Part shown: one piece after another, positions 1 to 5,479 of the stretch
How positions within the stretch are numbered: the first letter of the stretch is position 1
Layout: every line of letters starts with the position of its first letter
Assembly: GCA_014377905.1 (NCBI GenBank)
Contig: JACMOQ010000338.1
Location: 1 to 6,157, forward strand
Reading direction: 5' to 3'
DNA length: 6,157 nucleotides
Source of the DNA: Acetobacteraceae bacterium
Lineage (GTDB): Bacteria > Pseudomonadota > Alphaproteobacteria > Acetobacterales > Acetobacteraceae
Translations under genes and position numbers: made by a program
The notes under the pieces: model-generated
Databases searched by the model: none
The model's input: the letters and a program-made list of their open reading frames with translations, nothing else
Told to the model about the DNA's origin: nothing

Positions 1-200
1 CGAGTGCGACAACGATTGCGGCCAAACTGATCAGGATGGAGGGGCGACTTGGGGTGGTGGCGCCTGGCGCGATCGCCGATCTGCTGGTGGTGGATGGCAA
101 TCCCTTGGAAAACGTGGCGTTGCTTGCCAATCCGGCGCGCAACATTCTGGCAGTAATGCAAGGTGGCCAAGTATATCGATCGGCGGGGCTAACTAAGTAG
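1..200 (+). CDS. Amidohydrolase family protein, C-terminal end (5' truncated by window)
   Basis: Only the last 65 residues are visible, read in the frame whose first full codon is at base 3, ending at TAG 198-200. The segment GVVAPGAIADLLVVDGNPL, followed by an ILAVMQGGQVYR-type strand, is the typical C-terminal composite beta-sandwich of metal-dependent amidohydrolases (imidazolonepropionase/prolidase-like group). There the glycine-rich turn and the 'ADLLVVDGNPL' strand follow the metal-binding barrel. The metal ligands lie upstream of the window, so substrate and exact subfamily cannot be assigned. The gene ends 65 bases before the N-hydroxylase-like gene on the same strand. It could share that transcript, but the gap also leaves room for a separate promoter. 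Family assignment is firm; function is not. Confidence 0.85.
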   Translation, partial: SATTIAAKLIRMEGRLGVVAPGAIADLLVVDGNPLENVALLANPARNILAVMQGGQVYRSAGLTK

Positions 201-265
201 TTTCCGAACCTAGCCGCCCATCCCTCGCCGTCAATAGGTTATCCTATCAACGACGAGGCCCGTTT
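201..265 (+). promoter_or_regulatory. Short intergenic leader with a 14-base palindrome and ribosome binding site
   Basis: This 65-base gap separates the amidohydrolase stop from the first gene of the five-gene string. It holds an inverted repeat, ATAGG-ttat-CCTAT, at 234-247, and a Shine-Dalgarno GAGG at 255-258, seven bases before the ATG at 266. The palindrome is the right size for an operator or a small hairpin in the leader. No convincing -35/-10 pair and no riboswitch fold were recognised, so a regulatory role is inferred from position only. Confidence 0.35.
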
Positions 266-937
266 ATGGCTAACAAGGACACCGCTAGCCGCATCTTCTC
301 TGACTTTATGCGGGAGCGCGGTTTTCCCTCGTTTGGCGCCAAATCAACCGTGGCAACTGATGGCGTGCGGATCATTGTCGGTGGCGACCTTGGTTGCGAT
401 GATGCTGACGGGCAAATCCTGACAGTCATGCAAGCCATGCCGCGCGAGCAGGACGCTCGGAACGGTCTGGCGGCCTTGATCGTGCTGTTTCCCGCAACCC
501 CGGAGCTGACTGAACGGAGCTTCGAAGGGCAGATGTGGGACCGGCTGCAGGCGTTGCACGACCGCGACAGCGCCGACTTTGTATGGGACTGGAGGGTTTC
601 CAGCGATCCGTCAGCGGCGAATTTCGGGGTGAGCATCGGTGGGGCGGGATTTCATGTCGCAGGGCTGCACCCCGGCGCGAGCCGCATCGCGCGCCGTGCG
701 CCAATGGCTGCCATTGTATTTGATCCTCACGCTCAATTCCGCGCGCTGAAATCTGTCGGTACCTCCGCCAAGTTGCGCCACGCGGTGCGGCGTCGCGACG
801 TGGCCATCCAGGGGAGCATCAACCCCATGCCGACCGAACAAGACGCGGCCTCTGCGGCGCGACACAATAGCCGCCGTTTTACACGCGCCGATTGGGCGTA
901 TTCGTTCCAGGCCGGCCAGGGTGTCTGCAATGTATAA
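266..937 (+). CDS. YqcI/YcgG family protein, GntA-like putative haem-dependent N-hydroxylase
   Basis: The 223-residue soluble protein has the length and motif order of the YqcI/YcgG family. Visible motifs are FPSFGAKS (20-27), an LHD turn (97-99), VSSDP (111-115), SIGG (123-126), GLHPGASR (133-140), FDPHAQF (152-158), RRRD (175-178) and QGSINPM (182-188). A characterised relative, GntA of cyanobacterial guanitoxin biosynthesis, is a haem-dependent enzyme that N-hydroxylates a cyclic guanidino intermediate; most of the family is uncharacterised. There is no signal peptide or membrane segment, so it is cytoplasmic. The ATG at 266 is backed by GAGG at 255-258. The 3' end overlaps the DUF1989 gene by about 8 bases, implying translational coupling. 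From memory, many relatives read FPC near residue 22 and W-x-CPF near the end; here these are FPS and WAYSF. The family call is strong. N-hydroxylation of a guanidino or amino group is inferred. Confidence 0.8.
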   Translation: MANKDTASRIFSDFMRERGFPSFGAKSTVATDGVRIIVGGDLGCDDADGQILTVMQAMPREQDARNGLAALIVLFPATPELTERSFEGQMWDRLQALHDRDSADFVWDWRVSSDPSAANFGVSIGGAGFHVAGLHPGASRIARRAPMAAIVFDPHAQFRALKSVGTSAKLRHAVRRRDVAIQGSINPMPTEQDAASAARHNSRRFTRADWAYSFQAGQGVCNV

Positions 938-1511
938 TATCGCACCGCGTAACGGCACCGCATTTTTCCTCCATGCCGGCCAGCGCCTAGCCGTCAGCGA
1001 TCCGCTTGGCGAACAGGTTGCCGATCTGGTTGCGTTTAACCGTAATGATACCCTGGAAGCATTATCATCGGGGCAAACCATTGACTATGCGAGTCGCATT
1101 CATTTGACAACAGGCTGCAAACTTTATTCCAACCGGTCCAACGTGATGCTGCGGATTGTCGAAGATGATATTGGACGACATGATTTTATGCTGACGCCGT
1201 GCTCGGTGCCATTGTTCCGGATTATTTACGACGACCCTGACCCGCATCCAGCTTGTTCCGAGAATCTCGCGGCCGCAATTGGCCCCTATGGCGTGCTACC
1301 CGATGCGATCCCGACTGCGTTCAATTGCTTCATGAATGTGCCGGTCGATTGCGAAACCGGGTCGATCAGGGTGCTGCCGCCGCGCAGCCAAACGGGTGAC
1401 CGGATCGTGTTTCTGGCCGAAATGGACCTGCTGATCGGGTTGACCGCCTGTGCAGCGGGCCAGTCGAATAATTTCCGCTTCAAGCCGATCCATTACGCGA
1501 TTGACGGGTGA
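930..1511 (+). CDS. DUF1989 family protein (urea carboxylase-associated / carboxyguanidine deiminase-like)
   Basis: About 193 residues, spanning one DUF1989 domain. Recognisable elements are the GQRLAVSDPLGEQVADLVAF segment (17-36), E-x-LS (43-46), LTTG (59-62), the HD pair (84-85), Cys91, a His106-x-x-Cys109-x-x-Asn112 stretch, FNCFMNVPV (131-139) and a GD followed by an AEMDLL strand near the end. The conserved His/Asp/Cys/Asn residues look like an intact metal or catalytic site. The family includes proteins encoded beside urea carboxylase; two such subunits (CgdA/CgdB) form carboxyguanidine deiminase in guanidine degradation. Here there is one subunit and no urea carboxylase nearby, so it more likely acts on a different guanidino- or carbamoyl-type compound. 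I prefer ATG 930, with AGGG at 918-921, over GTG 921. Its stop overlaps the ATP-grasp start (TGATG). Confidence 0.85.
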   Translation: MYNIAPRNGTAFFLHAGQRLAVSDPLGEQVADLVAFNRNDTLEALSSGQTIDYASRIHLTTGCKLYSNRSNVMLRIVEDDIGRHDFMLTPCSVPLFRIIYDDPDPHPACSENLAAAIGPYGVLPDAIPTAFNCFMNVPVDCETGSIRVLPPRSQTGDRIVFLAEMDLLIGLTACAAGQSNNFRFKPIHYAIDG

Positions 1512-2620
1512 TGGACAGGCATTACCCGGCAGGCGCGATCGAGGCGACTGACGGGGAATTGCTGACCGCCGTCGCGCGCCCGGTAGGCCAGTTGGAGCGG
1601 TTGCCGAAATGGCTGATTTTGGTGCCGATGATCATTCAGTGGCTATGGCTGGGGATCCTCTACCGGTCCGTTACCCTGCCATCGACGGCCAATCCTGCGA
1701 TCCTTGCTGGCGGACTGGTGGGGGAGGGCAAGGCGGAGTATTTCGCAACGATGGGGCTGCGCGCGCTCGCAACCGTTGCAAGATTTACCCTGATCACCAA
1801 CGAAGGTGCAGGCGGACTATCGGTGGCGAAACTGGCAATGTCAGATGCCATGCTGGCGTTTCCGATCATCGCAAAGCCCGATATCGGCTGGTGCGGGTTC
1901 GGTGTGCGGTTGATCCGCAGCGATACGGAGCTTACGAGCTATCTGGAGCATTTCCCGCTCGGGGAACGGATCGTTCTGCAATGCTTCCTGCCGCAAGACG
2001 GAGAGGCCGGAATTTTCTACGTCCGCATGCCCGGGGCAACAAAGGGCAGGCTGATCGGCATTCTGCTACGCCATTTTCCCCGCATCGTCGGCGACGGCGT
2101 TCGCAGCATTGCGGAACTGATCGCCGCCAGTCCGCGTCTGCATCGTCTTGGCCGGGACGGGCTGAGTGAGGCGTGCTGCGATACTGCCGCCATCCCGCCA
2201 GCTGGCCATGTCGTTCGTATTTCGACCGTTGGTTCGACCCGCGTCGGCGGGCTTTACGAGGACGGGTCGGATCTGATCACGCCTGCGCTGACCGACGCCA
2301 TCGACGCGATTGCTCAGGATATGACCGAGTTTCATATCGGGCGGTTCGATGTGCGCTTCGACAGCGCCGCGGCGTTGGCGCGTGGCGCCGGATTCACCAT
2401 CATTGAGGTCAACGGCTCCGGGTCGGAAGCGGTGCACGCTTGGGACCCGAAATTTTCGCTGCGCCAGGCCTTTGCGATCGTGTTCGCCAAGCAACGCGTG
2501 CTGTTTGCCATCAGCCATGCCATGCGCTGCCGCGGCCATCGTCCGGTGGGGATCCGCAAGCTGACACAATTGTTTCTTCGCCAACATCACCTCATCGGGC
2601 GCTATCCGCCGTCCAACTAA
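1511..2620 (+). CDS. ATP-grasp ligase with N-terminal membrane segment (D-Ala-D-Ala ligase-like fold)
   Basis: The 369-residue protein starts at ATG 1511 in a TGATG overlap with the previous stop; GTG 1508 is an alternative. Residues 34-51 form a tryptophan-rich hydrophobic segment, followed by TLPSTANPAILAGGLVGEGK (55-74), an N-terminal motif I associate with a membrane-attached ATP-grasp group. The nucleotide-binding part is clear: FPIIAKPDIGWCGFGV (117-132) gives the lysine and glycine-rich loop. GRFDVRFD (277-284) and IIEVNGSGSEAVHAWDP (297-313) give the Mg-ATP acidic and asparagine ligands, likely Asp280, Glu299 and Asn301. ATP-grasp enzymes form an amide or related bond through an acyl-phosphate. 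The carboxylate and amine used here are unknown. Placed directly after the N-hydroxylase-like and DUF1989 genes, it is a good candidate for the condensation step of the same pathway. The fold is well supported; the product is not. Confidence 0.8.
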   Translation: MDRHYPAGAIEATDGELLTAVARPVGQLERLPKWLILVPMIIQWLWLGILYRSVTLPSTANPAILAGGLVGEGKAEYFATMGLRALATVARFTLITNEGAGGLSVAKLAMSDAMLAFPIIAKPDIGWCGFGVRLIRSDTELTSYLEHFPLGERIVLQCFLPQDGEAGIFYVRMPGATKGRLIGILLRHFPRIVGDGVRSIAELIAASPRLHRLGRDGLSEACCDTAAIPPAGHVVRISTVGSTRVGGLYEDGSDLITPALTDAIDAIAQDMTEFHIGRFDVRFDSAAALARGAGFTIIEVNGSGSEAVHAWDPKFSLRQAFAIVFAKQRVLFAISHAMRCRGHRPVGIRKLTQLFLRQHHLIGRYPPSN

Positions 2621-2641
2621 TATTTATTGAAAAGATTCATC

Positions 2642-3295
2642 ATGAGCGCGACAAGCAGTTCCAATGATTTTCCGGTTGTCTGTGTTGGCGGTTCGGCCGG
2701 CGGCTTGGACGCATACACGCGACTTCTGCAGAATCTGCCTGCCGACATGGGCGTTGCCATTGTCATTGTTAATCACCTGCGCACTGTTGCCACCCTGCTC
2801 CACGAGCTTCTGCCGAAATACACCACCATGCCGGTTGAGCTGATTACGGAAGGGCTGGTCGTCAAGCCCAACCATGTCTTCATTATTCCGGAAAAACGCG
2901 ATCTGCACGTGCTCGACGGCATGTTCCGGTTGGAGCCGATTTCCAAGCCGCATGGTTGGCCGGATGTCATTACTGTGTTTCTCCGCTCGTTTGCCGCGAA
3001 CTGGCATGGCAAGCTGATTGCGGTGATTGTGTCCGGCTATGATGGCGATGGGGCGGCCGCATTGTGCGAAATCAGGGATATTGGCGGCACGACGATCGCC
3101 CAGAAGGCCGCCACCGCAAGCGTCCCGGATATGCCCGAAAGCGCGATCGACAGCGGCTGTATTGATTTCGTGCTGTCCCCAGAAGACATCGCCAAGCAGA
3201 TCATCCGCATTGCCCATGCAGAAGCCACCGGGGCGTCCGCAATAGAATTGGCCGCGGCTGGACGGGAGACCGCGTTGCGGATGGTGCCCGGCTGA
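2642..3295 (+). CDS. Stand-alone CheB-type methylesterase domain protein
   Basis: The 217-residue protein consists of a CheB C-terminal catalytic domain without the receiver domain of classical chemotaxis CheB. The catalytic triad is visible: Ser18 in VGGSAGG, His45 in VNHL and Asp136 in SGYDGDGA, aligned with the CheB TGMGxDGA loop (the usual second glycine is Asp134). The later VPDMPESAIDSG stretch matches the conserved CheB segment after the active-site loop. CheB removes methyl esters from, or deamidates, receptor glutamyl/glutaminyl residues. No chemoreceptor, CheR or CheA gene is in view, so the target is unknown. It may be a repurposed esterase/amidase. I prefer ATG 2642, with GAAAAGA at 2629-2635, over the in-frame TTG at 2627, which has no ribosome binding site. 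The gene lies about 21 bases after the ATP-grasp gene and 1 base before the permease. Confidence 0.85.
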   Translation: MSATSSSNDFPVVCVGGSAGGLDAYTRLLQNLPADMGVAIVIVNHLRTVATLLHELLPKYTTMPVELITEGLVVKPNHVFIIPEKRDLHVLDGMFRLEPISKPHGWPDVITVFLRSFAANWHGKLIAVIVSGYDGDGAAALCEIRDIGGTTIAQKAATASVPDMPESAIDSGCIDFVLSPEDIAKQIIRIAHAEATGASAIELAAAGRETALRMVPG

Positions 3296-3296
3296 T

Positions 3297-4493
3297 ATGG
3301 CCGGCACCGATGCCCCCACCCCGCTGCTCCGGCGGGTACTGACCTTCTGGCCGCTGGTATTCTATGGGCTGGCCGTTATTGTCGGCGCCGGCATTTATGT
3401 CGCGCTGGGCGCGGTGGTGCGACGGGCTGGCGAGGCAGCGCCACTGTCGTTTCTGCTTGCCGGCGTGACCGCCGGACTAACTGGATTGTGTTATGCCGAG
3501 CTTGCCGGTCGGTTCCCGGAAGCTTCCGGCGGTGTGGCTTATGTGCGGCACGGCTACGGCTCGAACCGATTAGCGCAGATCGTCGGCGCAATGATTGCGG
3601 CATCGGTCGCCATCGCCGCCGCCTCGATCGCATTGGGATCGGTGCATTATCTGGTCATCCTCGTGCCGATTGTGCCGCCGGTAATGATCGTGGCGATGGT
3701 CGGCGGCTTCACCTTGGTGGCGATGCTCGGGGTTCGGGAGAGTGTCGGGCTGGCTGCGGTGATGGGTGTCCTCGAAATTGCCGGGCTGATCGCCGCGACT
3801 GTGAACGGCCTGCTGATTGCGCCGGACTTCAATCTGGGAGGGATTTGGCCGAGCGATCTTCAGGCCTGGCGCGGCGTTGTCGCCGGCGCGTTCATCGCAT
3901 TTTTCGCCTTTATCGGCTTCGAAACCCTGGCCAACCTCGCCGAGGAGGTGAAGGAGCCGCAGCGCACCTTGCCACGTGGCATTGTCACCGCCATCGCGCT
4001 CAGCGTGGTGATTTATGTCGCTGTCGCAACCGCTGCCGTGTTGGCAGACCGGCAAGGGGAAACCCCATTGCTCGATCTGTTTGAAGGGCCGAGCGCCACG
4101 GTTTTCGCGGCCATCGGCGGGATAGCAGTGGCGAATGGCGTTCTGGTCCAGATTGTCATGCTCGGCCGACTGTTTTACGGCATGGCACGCAACGGCCAGT
4201 TGCCGGAAGCGCTGGGGGTGGTCCATCCGCGCACCGCCACCCCGATGCGCGCTACCCTGCTCGCCGGCGCAATCATCCTGGCGGTCGCCTTGCTGGTGCC
4301 GTTTGAGCATCTGCTGCTCGCGGCCAACGCGATGGCTTTGAGCGTGTTCGTGCTTGTCGATATTGCGCTGTTGCTGGTGCATCGGCGCGGTCCGGCAATG
4401 CCCGGCGCGTTCAGCATCCCGCACTGGATTCCGTATGCCGCAGCCCTTCTGTCAGCGACCTTGCTTTTGGCGGCAATGATTGGCGTCGGATAG
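3297..4493 (+). CDS. APC superfamily amino acid permease
   Basis: The 398-residue, strongly hydrophobic protein has about eleven predicted membrane spans, roughly at 17-40, 48-70, 93-115, 118-138, 150-173, 192-208, 229-250, 268-290, 319-337, 340-361 and 378-396. The unwound first helix carries the substrate-site motif VGAGIYVALG (29-38). A loop with YAELAGRFPEASGG (66-79) follows helix 2. The FFAFIGFE helix (202-209) is followed by the EEVKEPQRTLPRGI loop (216-229), a hallmark of APC transporters of the cationic-amino-acid/yfnA-like groups. It should move an amino acid or amine across the inner membrane; direction and substrate are not determined. At 398 residues it is shorter than many family members, mainly at the C-terminus. 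ATG 3297 follows the CheB stop with one base between and no strong ribosome binding site, suggesting translational coupling. It converges on the dedA-like gene with an 11-base gap. Confidence 0.9.
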   Translation: MAGTDAPTPLLRRVLTFWPLVFYGLAVIVGAGIYVALGAVVRRAGEAAPLSFLLAGVTAGLTGLCYAELAGRFPEASGGVAYVRHGYGSNRLAQIVGAMIAASVAIAAASIALGSVHYLVILVPIVPPVMIVAMVGGFTLVAMLGVRESVGLAAVMGVLEIAGLIAATVNGLLIAPDFNLGGIWPSDLQAWRGVVAGAFIAFFAFIGFETLANLAEEVKEPQRTLPRGIVTAIALSVVIYVAVATAAVLADRQGETPLLDLFEGPSATVFAAIGGIAVANGVLVQIVMLGRLFYGMARNGQLPEALGVVHPRTATPMRATLLAGAIILAVALLVPFEHLLLAANAMALSVFVLVDIALLLVHRRGPAMPGAFSIPHWIPYAAALLSATLLLAAMIGVG

Positions 4494-4504
4494 CGCCGAG
4501 CGGA

Positions 4505-5017
4505 TTATTTCAGCCAGGCGATGCCGAGTGCCCCAGGCGCAAGAACCCACGTCGCCCAAATCAGCGCCGAGGCGATGTTGGCTATTTGAAATGGAATCTG
4601 GGGCATATTGCAAATTCCGGCGGCGAGCGGCAGCACAGACCCGAAAGGCCCGACGAGGCGCCCAAGAAAGACGCCGCCAACCCCCCATTTCCGAAAGAAT
4701 GCGACGCTTTTGACGAGCATTTCGGGATGGCGTGATAATGGCCAAAAATGAGCCAACGCGCCGTGAAAATGCCCGCCAAGCCAATAAGATGCCCACCCAC
4801 CCATCGCCGCCCCGAGCGCGGCGGCGGTCCAAATTGCCCAAAACCCAATGCCACTGGCGCCGATTACCCCGCCAATCCCAAGCAGAATAATCGTCGCCGG
4901 CAGCAGCACTGAAATGAAGGCAGTCGATTCGCCAAACGCGAGCACAAAGGCCAGGGGCGCCGCCCAGGCTTCGTGCTCGCGGATGAAGGCGACGATGGTC
5001 GCGTAGTACGCCTCGAT
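4505..5017 (-). CDS. DedA family (VTT domain) membrane protein, apparent non-canonical ATC start
   Basis: Read from ATC 5017-5015 it gives 170 residues with several membrane spans and DedA landmarks: FIREHEAW (11-18), LAFGES with Glu30, SYWLGG, SRHPEML (95-101) and GRLVGPFGSVLPLAAG (119-134). The first ordinary start in frame, GTG at 4945-4943, would remove 24 residues that fit the family and lies inside the first hydrophobic segment. No ATG, GTG or TTG occurs between the upstream in-frame stop (5083-5081) and 4945. A clear Shine-Dalgarno GGAGG (5027-5023) lies five bases before the ATC. DedA proteins are inner-membrane transporters/scramblases linked to envelope and proton-motive-force homeostasis. 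The equivalent of E. coli YqjA Arg130 is kept (Arg120), but that of Arg136 is Gly126, and the usual GDxxxYxxG is GGxxxYxxG (Gly74). The gene may be decaying or have altered function. Confidence 0.75.
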   Translation of the reverse strand: MEAYYATIVAFIREHEAWAAPLAFVLAFGESTAFISVLLPATIILLGIGGVIGASGIGFWAIWTAAALGAAMGGWASYWLGGHFHGALAHFWPLSRHPEMLVKSVAFFRKWGVGGVFLGRLVGPFGSVLPLAAGICNMPQIPFQIANIASALIWATWVLAPGALGIAWLK

Positions 5018-5075
5018 GGTCGCCTCCGTTGCGGTCGGGCTTTTAACGAAACCGCTTAAAGTGGTGTCGCCATTT

Positions 5076-5246
5076 TTACATCATGCCCATACGGCCCCAG
5101 CCGCCAAACAGCCACATCAGCACCAGAATGAGCACAACGAGCCCGAGGACACTGCCGCTACCGCTGCTTCCATAACGACCATGGGCATAATAGCCACCGC
5201 CGCCGAAGACGAGGACCAGCACGATAATGATCAGAATTAAACCCAT
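5076..5246 (-). CDS. Small two-helix membrane protein, 56 aa (DUF3309-like)
   Basis: From ATG 5246-5244 to TAA 5078-5076 this encodes 56 residues. A hydrophobic stretch GLILIIIVLVLVFGGGG (2-18) is followed by a Tyr/Gly/Ser-rich loop (YYAHGRYGSSGSGS, 19-32), a second hydrophobic stretch (33-47) and a Trp/Gly/Met-rich tail ending MGMM. Hairpin proteins like this, reminiscent of DUF3309, are frequent in proteobacteria near stress genes; their function is unknown. The reality of the gene is supported by a near-perfect Shine-Dalgarno, AAGGAGA (5259-5253), six bases before the ATG, and by its membrane-protein pattern. It lies 58 bases upstream of the dedA-like start on the same strand, so the two are probably co-transcribed. 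The DUF3309 link is by resemblance only. Confidence 0.75.
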   Translation of the reverse strand: MGLILIIIVLVLVFGGGGYYAHGRYGSSGSGSVLGLVVLILVLMWLFGGWGRMGMM

Positions 5247-5260
5247 TGGAGCTCTCCTTG

Positions 5261-5289
5261 ATATAATTGAGAGCGCTCAAGTTAACCAA
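5261..5289 (-). promoter_or_regulatory. Possible promoter/operator upstream of the small membrane-protein gene
   Basis: On the - strand there is a TTGGTT (5289-5284), a 17-base spacer and TTATAT (5266-5261), close to sigma-70 boxes. The spacer contains a near-palindrome with arms TTGAG and CTCAA (5267-5280), a typical operator position. A start site from these boxes would fall at about 5254, inside the ribosome binding site, which argues against this exact reading. The palindrome may instead be an operator for a promoter further upstream. Confidence 0.3.
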
Positions 5290-5386
5290 TTTGTCATGGT
5301 CAGCACAGGATCGGAAAGTACTTAGAACATCATCCGACCGGGCTTGCCCTGTTTGATCGGATAAAGATGATCGTGATTACAGAACG

Positions 5387-5427
5387 CTAGAGCGTGTCCG
5401 CTGATTCAATAACGAACCACGCTTTAG
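5387..5427. repeat. Imperfect inverted repeat, possible intergenic palindromic element
   Basis: The arms CTAGAGCGTG (5387-5396) and CACGCTTTAG (5418-5427) are 10 bases each with one mismatch, which is a G-U wobble in + strand RNA. The loop is 21 bases. A second, overlapping short palindrome, ACGCT-ag-AGCGT, lies at 5384-5395. The layout recalls the short dispersed palindromes found between genes in alphaproteobacteria, many starting with an 'AGAGC' type arm. Copy number cannot be judged from one window. Confidence 0.5.
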
Positions 5428-5479
5428 TCGAAACATTGCGTTTGCGGCATCAGGCGGCCGATCGTGATGCGGCCATACA

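Larger units (their letters stand above)
5247..5479. other. Intergenic region between mbfA-like gene and small membrane-protein gene
   Basis: This stretch of 233 bases has no supported gene. It should hold the promoter of the small-protein/dedA pair and the 3' end of the mbfA-like transcript, both on the - strand. It contains several inverted repeats, listed separately or in the findings: 5267-5280, 5332-5362 (ATCCGA/TCGGAT enclosing GGGC/GCCC), 5387-5427 and 5447-5470 (GCATCA/TGATGC, just past the mbfA stop). None is followed by a clear T-run on the - strand, so no intrinsic terminator is called. Confidence 0.5.

Noticed and set aside
201..265. Guanidine riboswitch ahead of the N-hydroxylase/DUF1989 genes
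   Set aside because: The gap is too short for a class I fold. I see no paired ACGR hairpin loops of class II and no class III-like pseudoknot. The only structure is a small palindrome.
611..1081. 156-codon open frame on the - strand across the N-hydroxylase/DUF1989 junction
   Set aside because: It lies antisense to two genes with clear family motifs and its translation shows no recognisable domain. It is a shadow frame in GC-rich DNA.
3570..4424. 284-codon open frame on the - strand
   Set aside because: It is antisense to the APC permease and rich in His/Arg/Gln, as expected from the reverse complement of a hydrophobic protein; no domain is visible.
4480..4505. Bidirectional terminator between the permease and dedA genes
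   Set aside because: Only a four-base GGCG/CGCC pairing is visible, with no U-tract, which is too weak to call.
5016..5240. 74-codon + strand open frame
   Set aside because: It is antisense to the small membrane protein and the DedA start. The His/Asp/Gln-rich composition mirrors hydrophobic codons, and the - strand reading has a strong ribosome binding site.
5332..5362. Stem-loop ATCCGA...TCGGAT with inner GGGC/GCCC as an intrinsic terminator
   Set aside because: There is no T-run on either side in the relevant direction, and the inner and outer stems are separated by an uneven bulge; it is noted only as structure.
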